This document shows, piece after piece, positions 34,097 through 46,187 of a stretch of DNA of 64,000 nt. The position numbers were made by a program, and so were the translations under genes. The stretch covers positions 496,001 through 560,000 of the forward strand of contig ML991776.1 of assembly GCA_010094025.1 (NCBI GenBank). Reading direction: 5' to 3'. How positions within the stretch are numbered: position 1 is the first letter of the stretch; every line of letters begins with the position of its first letter. The DNA comes from Viridothelium virens (Eukaryota > Ascomycota > Dothideomycetes > Trypetheliales > Trypetheliaceae). The notes under the pieces are model-generated. The model saw nothing but the letters and a program-made list of their open reading frames with translations, was not told where the DNA came from and did no database searches.

Positions 34097-37000
34097 CTAA
34101 TGCCCAGCTGTCGACGCTGCCTGCGTGCTTTCCTGTCGCCATGCCGCTAAACATTCAAATGCCTGAACCGTAGCGAAATGGTTGGGGCCAAGCACTCGCT
34201 CCCTTTTCCAAGCACATTCCTTCATCAGGGTAATGGCATCTTCACCACGGGTTTGGCTCTTCCATATATACGCAAAGTCGTGCATGGCGGTTACGTGCTC
34301 GGGCTGTCCTCTCCTAGCACCTGCATTTGCGCAATCAGAGCTCGCTCTTGCAGCTCTCTTGCTTCCTCTAATCGGCCTTGTTCGAAGGAAATCCCAGCTA
34401 GAAGGCCAATACTGTTTAGCGTCTGTGCCGACTCCTCTCCTAGCACCTGTTTTTGCGCAATTAGAGCTTGCTCTCCCAGCTCTCTTGCTTCCTCTAGTCG
34501 GCCTTGTGCGAAGTAAATCACAGCTAGAAGTGTCATATTGCTTAGCGTCTCTGGGTGCTCCTCTCCTAGCATTTGTTTTTGCGCGACTAAATTTTGCTCT
34601 CTCAGCTCTCCTGCTTCCTCTAATCGGCCTTGTCCGTAGTATATAGAAGCTAGACTATTCGTACTCGTATAGGTGTCTAGAGAACCCTCTCTCGGTGTCC
34701 GCTTCATTGCGTCTTGGTGCTGCTCTTCTGCTTCTTTCCATCTACCTTGTCGACAGTATATCAAACTTAATTGAAGGATAGTGAGACGTATCTTCTTTTC
34801 TATCTCTTGCCATTCAGCATCTTTCTTTGATTGTAGCCGCTTCTGTTCTTCTAGCACTCGCTTGGTTAGCTTTTCCGCTTCCTCTAATCGGTCCCGATTT
34901 TGGTACGATAAGCTCAATACGCGCGCAACAAACAGCTTTATGTGATCCTCTTCACCTATGTCTTGCCCCATTGCACCCACGATTTGCTTTGCTAAGTTCT
35001 TCGTTTCCTTTAGTTGCAACTGATGCATGGAGGAGTGTGCAAGAAGAGTAACGATAGCGTATGTTGTCACGAGATGGCCCTCTCCGGATCGCAACTTGAC
35101 CGTGTCTAACATTTGCAGCCCGAGATCGTTCAATTCCTTGAACCGACCCTGTGCTAAATAAACCCGAAACAAACGCAGCAGGCTGTACATTGTATCGGGA
35201 TGCTCCTCTCCTAGTACACGCTTGTTTATCTTTGACACTTCTACGAATATCCTCTCCGCTTCGCAATATCTTCCATCCATATTCAAGCAGGCCCCAATCT
35301 TCATAAGAAAGTTCCTTGACGCCTCTTTCTCTTCCCCTGCGTCATCTAAGCAAAGGGCGTACCGGACATGAGGTAGGTACATTCTCCACAAGTTTCTATT
35401 CTCCGGATCGGCATTGGGAAAAACTTCTTCGAGCCGCGCCTTCGCTTTCTCTGTCCACGACGATAGGGATGAGTTTTGGCATAACCAATTGCGAGTCGCG
35501 AGGTGCACCAAATGATGGAGGTCGATCGATTGGCCTCCGCTTCTCCTTGTAATGAAAGAATACGCATCCAATAGCCCAAGCGCATCTGCTTGCCGTTTTC
35601 GAGAATCAACTAGGGGGAGAAATGACAGTGGTACAGCTTCCGGTTCCACACAGGCCATTAAAGACAGATACTCTGCTGCTAGACAGTTCCGAGATTGAAT
35701 CTGCTCAAATGAGATTGACCAAGTCACTGCTACAGATTTTCTGGCCTCGTCAAATTCCTCGCTCAGTGAATCAATTTTCCCCTGTTCCTGTTCGGCTAAG
35801 AGCCCAAAGTAATCAGAGCTGGTGATCCCGTTAGCATTGATGTAAGCGGCCGCTTGGACGATAGCCAAAGGCAGATAGGTGAGCTCAGACAGTAAATTGA
35901 GAGAATCTTCGCCGTTTTCCAGAAGCTCCTTGTCCATGAGGCGCGCTCGCAAGAGTTCCACTCCTGCTGCTTCATCCATCTCTACAACTGGTACAACATT
36001 TGGGTCCGCCAACATGACGGCCGCCTTCCTGTCACGCGTAGTGAACATGATATGCCCTTGCTCGCTCCTTGGTAGGTAGTGTTGCAAAGTCCGTCGGCTT
36101 TTATCCTTGTCAACCCACATGTCTATATCATCTGCATTGTCGAAGATAAGAAGCCAGCGTCCTGTACTCTCTTTGCTCAGATGTCGTTGGAGAAGCAGTT
36201 TGTGGTCAGCTTGCTTGTCGTTCCATCCAGGTATTTGTAATCGCTCCACAATATCGGCATAAGCCCGTTCAATAGCCTCAGTACTGCTCGCCGGTATCCA
36301 AATGACGGACCAATCAGGAGTCAGCTCTTTGGGCCGGTAGGCTAGCTCGAGTGCAATTTGGGTCTTTCCCACACCTCCTAGACCTGCGATAGCAACTTTT
36401 TCCACTCCACCATTAAGAAGTAACTTTTCCTCAAGTTCCTGGAGTTGGGCCGCTCGACCAACGAACTTATCATTTCTTCGGAGTGGAATATACCAGAATG
36501 ATTTCTGGCGCGGATTACTCGGACTCGTATCCATTCTCACCCATCGCTCTAAGAAGGCTTTCGCACAAGCAGCCGCAGTTACCGCTGCATAAGTCTGCCA
36601 TTTCTTGTTTTTGTGACTGTCGGCATAATCACTGACGCCCTTTATAATAATGATTGGAAAATTGTCCCACAGTACCGGCTGCTTCCATTTCAAAAGCAAT
36701 GACGTTCTCGTTGCTTGCGATACGATCCCGATGGAGACCGGCTTTGATCACTGAGTCTCCCGATGCGACACGGCCAAAATGTATCCGTGGTCCCAATGCT
36801 ACTGTGGGGTTACTTGTCGACGTGATATTTCTCCTCTCTACTAACCGATCGCGAACGACTTGGTGAGCTTTGTCGCACATTAGTTCCGCACAAGTTCGGT
36901 GGAGCGCATCCTCGCAAACATCGCCTTCTTCACCTTCACATCTTAAACAAGTAGGACACGACCCGTTTTGATGTTTGTGTCGATATATTGGTTGGTAGAG

Positions 37001-37423
37001 TATATCCTCTTCTTTGCCTGGATATCCTACTATGATGTGCTTGAGGAGGTCCTCTTCCAACTGCGCATGACTCTGCTTGCCCTCCAGCTTTCTCAAGAAT
37101 GCACGAATCTCTTGGTTAGGCCTGCCCAACGTGTCCTCCAGCTCGTCTTTTCTCATTATCTTGTTTGGATACAACCGCCCAAAGTCGTACTGGACGATCG
37201 CGGTGCTGATGATGACATCGCCCAGCAGTATTTCTGTGCCATCTGTGCTTAACGGAGCTCCTCCACAGATGCCAACAAGGAGGCCAAGCTTGATTCCAGT
37301 AAAACTAGAACGCAAGCTAGCAGCCGCACTTGCTGCCACACTCTTGCCAATGCCTGGTGGGAAGGCGAGAACAACGTTCTGGCTGCCAATTCTTCCAGTT
37401 GTGTAGGCGTTAGGATCTCCCAT
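34097..37423 (-). pseudogene. NLR-type gene: PNP_UDP - NB-ARC - TPR, frameshifted and 5' truncated
   Basis: Read on the minus strand from about 37423. The first part is a nucleoside-phosphorylase-like domain (GDPNAYTTGRIG, LGLLVGICGGAPL, VIAFEMEAAG) whose usual first 50 residues are missing. Near 36660 the frame shifts: the next frame continues with LWDNFPIIIIKGVSDYADS. An NB-ARC domain follows with P-loop GLGGVGKTQIALELA, Walker B WLLIFDNAD and a FTTRDR motif. About ten TPR-like repeats come next, the last three as tandem 126-nt units. A second frameshift at about 34310-34295 leads into TAMHDFAYIWKSQ and RERVLGPNH, the normal end of such repeats, to a stop at 34097. Fungal genes of this build act in self/non-self recognition and probably immunity. 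With two frame breaks and no normal start it is most likely a pseudogene, although assembly indels could mimic this. Confidence 0.82.
34309..34686 (-). repeat. Three tandem 126-nt TPR-coding repeats
   Basis: Units start at 34309, 34435 and 34561 with an exact 126-nt period (42 residues each) and high identity. Each encodes a QGRLEEA(G/R)EL plus QMLGEE type TPR. High identity suggests recent unit amplification or conversion, a feature of fungal NLR repeat domains. Confidence 0.85.
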
Positions 37424-38820
37424 AGCCTTCCCGTAGGATCCAGCTGAGGTTCCGTCCTTAATACTTACGCGTTCTTGCCTGAGCGATGGATTGAGGGGTC
37501 TCAGAAATTGAGACCAAGCAAAGGTAAGGGCAAGCAAGGCCAGGTCTAGCAGATGTTTAAGGCAGGCTAAGTACCTGAAGTAGGTAGCTGGAGGGGGAGG
37601 TGAACCGAACTTGAGCCGATGGTGTAACACTGAGTACCTAAAGGATCAACTCAAGGCAAATCCCCTTGGAGAGGTGGTCTGGTATAGGTGTCGTCTATGC
37701 GAGCAATGAAACTTGGCCGACGGCGGGTCTTGACATGAAAACTGTGCCCTTTGGATGTAAGATTAATCACTTGTATGCAGGTAGCCAATGTTCACATTGG
37801 ATGCATGTTTGGATTGAGTATCCAACATGGCCAAGAACCACCCAGAGTCATGAGATTGCTGGCAATTGGTCCGACTCAAGCCCGCCGCCGACCCAATCAT
37901 CTTGGAGCTCACATGAGCATTGAAAGTCAACATGAGGGTTATTCATCAGATAGAGCAACAAGGGAAATACAAAGCATTATGCAAAGGCCTCTGAATAAAA
38001 CGGCCATTGGAAAGAGTGAGAAGAATATGACCGAACGCAACTAGGTTGCCTCGGAGGAGGAATGACAGGGTTCCTCGACAGCAGTACACTCTTCAGAAGA
38101 TACATGCAATAGATTCGCAGTTTGTTAAGGCCATCCGCTTGCAATGCAGCTTTTCGAGCCCTATGATTAGCCCATTCGTGGTAACATGGCCATTGTGGAG
38201 GGTGCTGAATGACTGTCCTGTCTTTGCTTTCTGACAAAACCTTACATCTTGTTTGATCTATCGTCATGTCTCCAGATGTCGTGGCCTCGCAGCTGATCTC
38301 TGTCCTATCGAATTTGCCTCTCACAATCTTGGGCTGAGATGATCTTACTACACTACTATCAAAAGTACATTGTGTACGAGATTTGTAAGATGATGGGCCA
38401 ATCTTTTCGCGAGATGCATCCGGGCTCGTCCTTCCAAGGGATCGGGGATCGATGGCCGTCACGGCTCTTGAGGAGTCAAGTGTAGCTTTGGTGGAATGAA
38501 GCTGTTGATCACAGATGTGAAGAGGCACCTCCAAGCATTCAGACGACGAGCCGAGATTCTAGATGCGATAGAGTACGGTACCATATTCACCGGAGTGAAG
38601 CGGAGGTTTAGGCCCGTGCAGGCCGCTAAGTTTGGAGATCAGAACTCCGTGCAACTGCCCCGTCGTCAGCTCAGTTCCAGCCTTAGATACTCCCGACCTC
38701 TCAGCCATCATCGAAAACAAGCCGGCCGTCATTGTAGGGCGCGACAAGAAGCGCTCGAAGCCTGGCTGACCATCCTCCCCTGTTCGTCTAGCGAGCGCAT
38801 CTCGCGCGACGCAGATCATC
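37424..38820. other. Intergenic
   Basis: About 1.4 kb. At 37460-37475 the minus strand has GTAAGTATT, a good splice donor, so a lost upstream exon of the NLR-type gene could have been here, but no CALPLE-like N-terminal motif is visible. The right part is the CDC50 promoter. Confidence 0.45.
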
Positions 38821-40362
38821 ATGTCTCAAACCAACGAAGAAATACAACAGACGGATTCAATAGATTCGCAGGATCCGAACAAGAAGGACGATAAGAAAGA
38901 AAAGAACAGAAAGCCAGCAAGTGGGTCTCTGATTGGGAGGACATTTCAGACCGCGCATCTGCGACTGACAGGAGTTTAGACACTGCATTCCGGCAGCAAC
39001 GCCTTCGAGCATGGCAGTGAGTACACTTTGAAGGAGGAGAGGAAGTCAGACTGACGAGCTCTCTAGACCTATCCTCACACCCAAGACTGTACTGCCCATT
39101 TTCTTTGCTGTCGGAATAATATTTGCCCCTCTTGGAGGATTGCTTTTGTGGGCAAGTGCCAAGGTTAGCCATATCAATACAATCTCGGAATTCTGCTTGC
39201 TGATGCTATCTTTGTCTGTAGGTCGAAGAGATTTCTATCGATTATTCTACTTGCTCTAGCGCCCCTCTCGCCAATGATACAGCGACGATACCTTCTAACC
39301 TAGTCACGAGTAACTTCAAATCCAAGAATCAGACTCAAGCCCCATACTGGTCGAAATTCTTCCTTGATGTCAATTATCCGAACCAATCGATGCCAGTCAG
39401 TGTCATCAACACCACTGTCTGCCGCATTTTCTTCGAGATCCCAGACGACATTGGCCCGCCTGTCTTTCTTTACTATCGACTCACGAATTTCTACCAGAAC
39501 CATCGTCGATATGTCAAGTCCTTCGATCAACAGCAACTTCAGGGACAGTTTAGGGACAACAACTCTATATCAAACAGTGACTGTGACCCGCTAAGGATTG
39601 ACCCTGAGACCGGCAAAGCATTCTATCCCTGTGGCCTGATTGCAAACTCGATATTCAACGATACCATCAACAGCCCAGTGTGGATGCAAGTGGCAGGATC
39701 AGATGCAGATAACCAGACGTACTCTATGACTTCACAAGGAATCGCCTGGAGCAGTGACAGAGACCTTTACAAGCCTACGGCATATACACCAGACCAAGTG
39801 GTCCCTCCTCCAAATTGGCGTGTCCAATACCCCACCTACAATGCTACATTTCCGATACCGAACCTTCAGCAGTGGGAGGCATTCCAGGTGTGGATGAGGA
39901 CAGCAGGCCTTCCTACCTTTAGCAAACTCTCGCTTCGAAACGACACTGCACCAATGAGAAGCGGGCTGTATTACGTGGACGTGAATGATTGTACGAGAAC
40001 CTTCTCAGAAATCGGAAACACAGGAACTGCTGACGCGTGATAGATTTTCCCGTGACTAAATACGGCGGGACAAAGTCGATCCTCATCTCCACAAGAACCG
40101 CCATAGGTGGGAAGAATCCGTTCCTCGGTATTGCATACATTGTTGTTGCGGGCATTTGCGTCCTGTTGGGAGCTCTGTTTACGGCAACACATCTCATAAA
40201 GCCAAGGTAGATCTCGGAGATACTCGGCATACCAAGCAGATGGAAAAGCTAATCTTGAAATCTAGAAAACTGGGAGACCACACTTATCTCAGCTGGAACA
40301 ACGAGCAACCCAGTACGGCTATTACAACGGGAAGGGCGTCGAGACCGAACGAAAATTCATGA
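38821..40362 (+). CDS. CDC50: CDC50/LEM3 family, P4-ATPase flippase beta subunit
   Basis: Six exons: 38821-38920, 38980-39016, 39067-39163, 39222-39990, 40044-40206, 40266-40362; 420 residues, all GT-AG. Cytosolic charged N-terminus, then [21 protein letters not shown]1 ([20 protein letters not shown]), a large lumenal domain with several N-glycosylation sites and paired cysteines ([24 protein letters not shown]), WRVQYPTYN, and TM2 ([20 protein letters not shown]) near the C-terminus. Family role: obligate partner of P4-ATPases that flip phosphatidylserine and other lipids in Golgi, endosome and plasma membrane; needed for ATPase exit from the ER. Length and two-TM layout are standard. Confidence 0.93.
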
Positions 40363-40878
40363 GATCATCTGGTCCGTTTTAGGAATTGCATTGTATCGTA
40401 CTCTGTATTGGTGTCTATGAGGCTGGGAAGGAGTTTATAGGCTGAGTTGATTTCACGGATCACGTTACAGGACACTGGTCAGAAATACCATTCACAGTTT
40501 CCTTCATATTCCTGAAAGCGTGTACGCCAAATTGGTGAGGCTTCTGGTGCGGTTTGTCTGTCTACTGCCACTAGGGTATGCTTGCCGATTTTCATTTCGC
40601 CCCTTTGTCGGCTATAGCTGCTCCATCAAGATTCCCGGAACCGTCTACTATCATGAATGCCAAGAGTTACGCCACAAGACCTCGATGGATCGAAAATCTA
40701 GAACACTTTGCGAACATTAGAGATCGAGAATCAAGGTAAGAGAGACATAAATTCTGACTGCAGGACTGCAGCTTTGGTATTTCCATCGCCGATCATTTTT
40801 ATTAAATGTTGAACATTCCAGTGAAACAAACACAATCAGTTTCTGTATATAGTATTATACATTCCTTGAGCTTGAGAC
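40363..40878. other. Intergenic, CDC50 3' flank and protease promoter
   Basis: 516 nt; AT-richer from 40780 on. No further feature seen. Confidence 0.5.
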
Positions 40879-41862
40879 ATGGCTCGGGTGCTATTCCTCT
40901 TCGTATCTCTTGTGGTTACGGTTCTTGGCACCATCAATAACCAGACGTCCACTCATCTAAACAGTCAATCCACCTCCCCAGTCAACGGAACAGCTCAAGC
41001 GACCAGCCCGTTGAATCCTTCGTCGAATGGCACCTACGACCATAAGTACAAACACTTCGACTGCGGCACCAACACATCCCTCGCAACCGACCACTTCATC
41101 AGCACTGTCTCGGCTTTCCATGGCAAGAATGGCCCCAAAGGCTCTCCTGGCGCCCGTAAACGCTCCGAGCTTCCCAAGCGCGGCTTCTCCGCCAACGTCG
41201 ACACCTACTTCCATGTAGTAACCAAAACCGCCTCAGCCGGCACCATCACGCAGGACATGGCGAACGCGCAGGCCAGCGCGCTCAACACAGCCTACCAGCC
41301 CGTGGGCGTACAATTCACGCTGAAGGGCACCAGCTTCACGGCCAACGACGCGTGGGCGGTGGGAGCAGGCCAGGACGACACGGACATGAAGACGGCGCTG
41401 CGGAACGGGTCGTACAACGCGCTGAACATCTACTTCCAGACCGACCTTGACGGCAGCGTCTTGGGCACCTGCTCGCTGCCGACCAACATCACGGATCCCA
41501 GTAGCTACATCACGGACGGGTGCAATGTCAATGCGGGGACGATGCCGAAGGGCCAGATCGAGGGCTACAATCAGGGCATGACGGCTGCGCACGAGACGGG
41601 CCACTGGCTGGGGCTGCTGCATACGTTTGAGGGCTACTCGTGCGACGGGGATGGCGACTTTATTGATGATACGCCGATGGAGAGCGAGAGCACAGATGGC
41701 TGTCCGACGAGTCCGGTCAAGGACAGCTGTCCGAATGATCCGGGCGCGGATCCCATCCACAATTTCATGGATTACTCGACCGATGCGTGCTATACTAGCT
41801 TCTCGGATGGGCAGATTGCGAGAATCCAGAATATGTGGGGAACGTATCGGAATGGAAAGTAG
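40879..41862 (+). CDS. Secreted M43 (pappalysin-like) metalloprotease
   Basis: Single exon, 327 residues, ATG at 40879. Residues 1-17 form a signal peptide. A Ser/Thr-rich, N-glycosylated propeptide ends at dibasic sites KR (94-95 and 100-101), after which the mature chain starts GFSANVDTYFHVV. The zinc motif HETGHWLGLLH occupies residues 238-248 (His238, His242, His248; Glu239 catalytic), and the Met-turn is NFMDYS. Cysteines around GYSCDGDGDFIDDTP and the CPTSPVKDSCPND region should form disulfides. Fungal relatives such as Mep1 of Coccidioides degrade host or substrate proteins outside the cell. Third-position GC is clearly higher than in neighbouring genes, which suggests strong expression or a different history. 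Confidence 0.93.
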   Translation: MARVLFLFVSLVVTVLGTINNQTSTHLNSQSTSPVNGTAQATSPLNPSSNGTYDHKYKHFDCGTNTSLATDHFISTVSAFHGKNGPKGSPGARKRSELPKRGFSANVDTYFHVVTKTASAGTITQDMANAQASALNTAYQPVGVQFTLKGTSFTANDAWAVGAGQDDTDMKTALRNGSYNALNIYFQTDLDGSVLGTCSLPTNITDPSSYITDGCNVNAGTMPKGQIEGYNQGMTAAHETGHWLGLLHTFEGYSCDGDGDFIDDTPMESESTDGCPTSPVKDSCPNDPGADPIHNFMDYSTDACYTSFSDGQIARIQNMWGTYRNGK

Positions 41863-42056
41863 GGCGGTGTTACGAGAAGAATGGAGGGGACACAAATTTT
41901 CGAGGATTCTGGAACAGAATGAGTAGTGTGAGGGAAAAAAAATCTGGACTTCCTTGTATATGAATTTTTGGATTGTATATATCTTCCATGTAAATGTTTT
42001 GAATTGATCCGGCTGCTGTATAATTTCTAGTCCTATCTTTAGAACCCTGCAATGCC

Positions 42057-43909
42057 TTATTCGTTATCCTTGACATCAATGACGGTCGACTTAAACTTCC
42101 TGGCGGAAATTCTGCGGTTGAACAAGATGTCGGCTTCGCGGTAAGAGCGATGCTTGAGTTCAGGAAGGAAAAAGTAGGCTCCGACCCAGCAGACTAAAGC
42201 GGTACCTCCCCAGATATAACCACACTTGCCTGCAAGGTTCCATCCAGTCGGATTAAGCATCTGCGAGGCCAAATAGATCATGGGAATCTCTGCGACATAG
42301 TAGGCGGCACGACCGACACCAGTGCTCAAAGCGCGAAGACGGACTGAGGACGTCTCGGCTATGACGGTATATGTGATCGGCCCGAGGGTACCAGCATAAA
42401 CGAAGGAGATGATGACACCTAGACAGGCCTGGGCGTAGTTGGTCGAGGTGGATTGTGTGACAGAGGCGCAGATACCGAGAATAACGAGCAGAGTCATATT
42501 GGTCGCTGTACCCCAGAGATAAATTGTTCGGCGACCGAACCAAGCGCCAAGGAACCAAGAACCCGCATTGGCAACGAATTGAAGACACGAATTGATCAAA
42601 TTAAGCTGGAAAGAAAAGTTGGTCGACATCCCGGCCTCTAAGTGGAGAGTAAGTCATCCGTATCAAAATGTTGTTAGTGGGGAGCCACTCACGCTCAAAA
42701 AAGAACGTTGCCTGGTTGGCAATCAGGTTGCCAGCAAAGTTCTGCGACGCGTACATCAGGCAGGTGATGAGTGTTCGTCTCAAATCGGTACCTTTGAGAA
42801 GGTCGAGAAGGGAAGGGGCACCGCCCATCTGAGCTTCAATCTCGACAGTTCGTTCGATCACAGCAAGTGTCTCTTCAGCATTCGTTGTGGATTTACGACT
42901 GAGGCGCCGGATGGAGCGAAGGGCCTGCTCTTTGCGTCCGCGGCGAACAAGCCACCAAGGCGATTCGGGAGCAAGAAAGACAAGGATCAAAAGTGGGGTC
43001 TAGACGAGTCAGCTCTCATAGGTAAAAGGCTAGAAAGAAGGGACTCACGGGGAAGATCCACTGCAAGGCAAGGGGCACTCGCCAAGACCACTGATCATTC
43101 CGGTTTTGGTAGCCATAGGTAGCGGCGGCCACAATAATGTTACCGATAGACCAACTCATCTGAAGAGTAGCGGTGACGGTACTCCGAAGGCTGAGAGGGA
43201 CGATCTCACTAGCATAGGCGGGGGAGTTGGCAATGAAGAATCCCCAAGGGACACCTTCGAACGCTTGCCCGATGACAAGCGCAGCGAGTGAGTCAGCCTA
43301 AAGTAACTCTGTTAGGTGATAAAGCTCAGCAACAGGATCAGAAGACTGACAAAGAAGGAAATGAAGATTGTGGCGTTCATGAAAATCAGGGCCAAGATGG
43401 TAGTCCAACGGTAGCCAAGGCGGTTGGTGACTGGTCCGGCTAGAAAGACACCGATAAAAGCACCACATTGGCCGGATTGAAAGAGGGCACTCTGCCATTT
43501 AGTGGGAATGGTATAACCAGATCCCTCAACGTTGACACCGTATTTCTGCTTAAAGGCGGTAAGCGCGACAAAATTCCCGTTCAGAAACATGTCGAAGGAC
43601 TCCATGACCTGGTGGGCATCAGCTATAGTGCTACACAGGGTAGGCAATTTCTGCACGAGAAAATGCTCATCGAATATCAAGACTCACGATGGTGAAACAA
43701 AAGATGAATGCCCAAAGGCAAGCCATAGGATTCTCCTTGACAGCTTGCCAAGTTCCCGTCTCGTGCTCGCGATTTTCGCCATCAAAGGCATTGATCATGA
43801 GGTCCTGGTTAACCAAGATCTCGGATTGATGAATATTCTTCTCCTTAAGGACCTCAGTGTCGACCACCTCGGTTGCATCATGCTTCGGTTCGACGGTGCC
43901 CGACGACAT
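42057..43909 (-). CDS. MFS alpha-glucoside / maltose permease-type transporter
   Basis: Five exons (minus): 43909-43688, 43608-43351, 43297-43049, 42999-42693, 42637-42057; 538 residues, junctions GT-AG and in frame. Start is the ATG at 43909 (MSSGTVEPK). Twelve membrane segments follow an N-terminal hydrophilic tail of about 55 residues. Marks of the MAL permease branch: VMESFDMFLNGNFVAL in TM1, GYRWTTI, QAFEGVPWGFF, YGYQNRNDQWSWRVPLALQW, and LAPESPWWLVRRGR at mid-protein; the second half has FGRRTIYLWG and FFLPELKHRSYREADILF. Family role: proton symport of maltose or other alpha-glucosides at the plasma membrane, usually induced by the sugar and repressed by glucose. No glucosidase gene lies beside it. 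Confidence 0.9.
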
Positions 43910-46187
43910 CTTCGTCAGTCTGCTGTCCCCGTGGCAATGCCAAGGGAAAATTGGACAATGCAAGAAGAGCCAAGAGGGCGATTCAGAAATTTAATAGGTA
44001 TTATACTAACTCACTAATCTCGGGCGACATCCTTACCACATGTACAAGGTACGCTTGTCAGCGTAGCTTCTAGCCCATTTCTTCTCATGCGTCCCCGCAA
44101 CCAGGTCTGGGGCGGAAGATTCCGGTCTGCTTGACTGCATGATTCGTGGAATACCTGAGATGTCATCGCTTCAAGGCCTAAGCGACGCCTTAGTGCGCCA
44201 ATTTACGGCTAGTACACGGAGGACTCTGATCTCGGAATAGGGTACGGAGTAGTAATGGGTCAAGGTAAGGTAGTACTGCAGGGTTAAGGTAGTAGTAGGT
44301 ACGTTAATGCCGCCATCACGTGGGAGCAAGTAACCGGCGGGAAGGTGCGCACCAGCTGCAAGGGGTTCGCACGTGGATCGCAGCCGCGTAAGTAAGTTAG
44401 GGGCATCGACGAAAAGAATGAGTCAAGCATACAGTAAATAGCGAGGAAACCATCTCCTATAAGGATCTCGTCGGATGAGCTAGTCTTTAAGGGTCATCGT
44501 TGTCCTTGTTGACTGGACAGAGAGAGCTTCTGATCTTTTCCTCTTTGAAGATAGTAAGGAGAGCTTGCTAGATAAGCTTCAACTCGGATGCATGAAATGC
44601 ATGTGTCTGCATGAAGACCTGAGTATTGGCAGACAAGCGCGATCAATGGTACGAGCCATCTCTAATTGCGTCCAGTAGAGTGGCACGGCAATGGTGCCTG
44701 AGCAAAGTTTTCCAGTAGACACAAGGAGCCAGATGTTTAGACGGCTCTATCTCTATATAGGCACCTGAGAATGCAGTACTTTGACACTACCCTAGCATAG
44801 AGAGCCCGAAGCGAAAAATGTGCAGAAATTTTTAGCGACGATACGATGCTGCGATCAAGTTCCCGGCAGGTCTCTTTACAATAGAGCATTAGAAGAAATT
44901 TTAGCGCGCACTCTTTTTGGGGGAAGAAGGTCAAATTATGCCTACTACTACACGTACGTATATGAAATTTCTGCAGGCCACGACTGTTTCGGAATTGGCA
45001 ACCTCTGTGGGACGTGTGGAATAGTCTAGGGAAATAAATGCCTTTGGCCCCTTCGACACTCAGGCAGTGGCTTACAGATCTATGACGTACACGATCAGAA
45101 ACAACATATATCATTGCAGGAACTCTGTGCTGTAGATAGACTTTTCAGCAAGTTGTGGACTTAGATTGAATTCCCGACTTAAGAATGAACTTGCCATCCT
45201 TGTTCCACAGTCTCTCCTCTGGATCCATAAATCCAAGGGTTCCACACTCACCGTAATCTAGGAAGATCTTCATGTAGATACACCGTTCTCACGCCTTCCA
45301 CAGTAAGTCCACTCCAGAAACTCTTGTTAAACTCCTGCGATACTTCTCGAGATGAGACATTCACGTTATCCAACGCGAGAACGGTCAAATGTAAAATATA
45401 AGCAGGCAAATAATGAATACGAATTATGAATGACTGCGGCAACCACCGATTTCAACAAGAGTCTCAGGTTCACGCAGAATCTTGACTGACCAATATCCAT
45501 CGGTCTCCAATTCGTCATTCAAGATGCTGCAGCGAATAAAGGAAGATATGCATGGCTTTGACGTCTTTTCTTCTTGAGCTTTAACTTCTTTTTACCGCCT
45601 TGTGTCTATGCCGGCCAGTCACTGCTGAAGTCCGACACAACACTATAAGTAATGCAAATTGGTTCGGGCAGCTTGGAAGGTGCCTAGGAAGCACAGCGTA
45701 TCTGCGTCGCCCTGCATGTCATCAAAGAATTCTCATGGGATGGATTTCAGGGATTTGTTGAAAATCGCTGTGGCAGAGGCTGTTTCGGAAACACCCCAGT
45801 CTCGGCAGAAGCCTTGGATTCACTCACTGTCAAAGCCAAGTATGGCTCCGATCCTTTGTCCATCCTGAAAACTCTTCGCTCACCATGAAGCGAAAACGAT
45901 CAAGGACGTCGCAGTTTGAGGGTGGAAAAGATTTCGGGATACTCCATCTATACAATGAGATTCGTAAGGACTTCCTTTCATGTTCAACGGTAAAGAATGC
46001 GGAGGAATTGCCGGAGTACCTTGCGGTTTGCTTCGAGAATGTCCTATTCTTGCCTACTTAATGGACACCTTCGGTGCTCATTGTTCGAAATGAGCTTCTG
46101 GAGCAATCGTTGCAAGTCTCAAATAGACTTCGGCAATTTATCGTGTACCTTTCACCCGCATCCAAGACAGTCGCTAAGCACTAGTAG
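43910..46187. other. Intergenic; right end may hold N-terminal exons of the PAQR gene
   Basis: About 2.3 kb. The left part is the permease promoter; GGTAAGGTAGTA-like short repeats and a TACGGAGTA nonamer occur at 44243-44310. At the right, an ATG at 45885 opens a frame (MKRKRSRTSQFEGG...) whose helical, charged product could be the cytosolic N-terminus of the PAQR protein if a 54-nt intron at about 46040-46093 is removed, but the frame then fails to join cleanly at 46188. Confidence 0.4.

Noticed and set aside
36629-36665. 36-nt GT-AG intron at the first NLR frame break
   Set aside because: Shorter than any intron in the window, and the sequence it would remove (LWDNFPIIIIK) is conserved coding sequence in the family.
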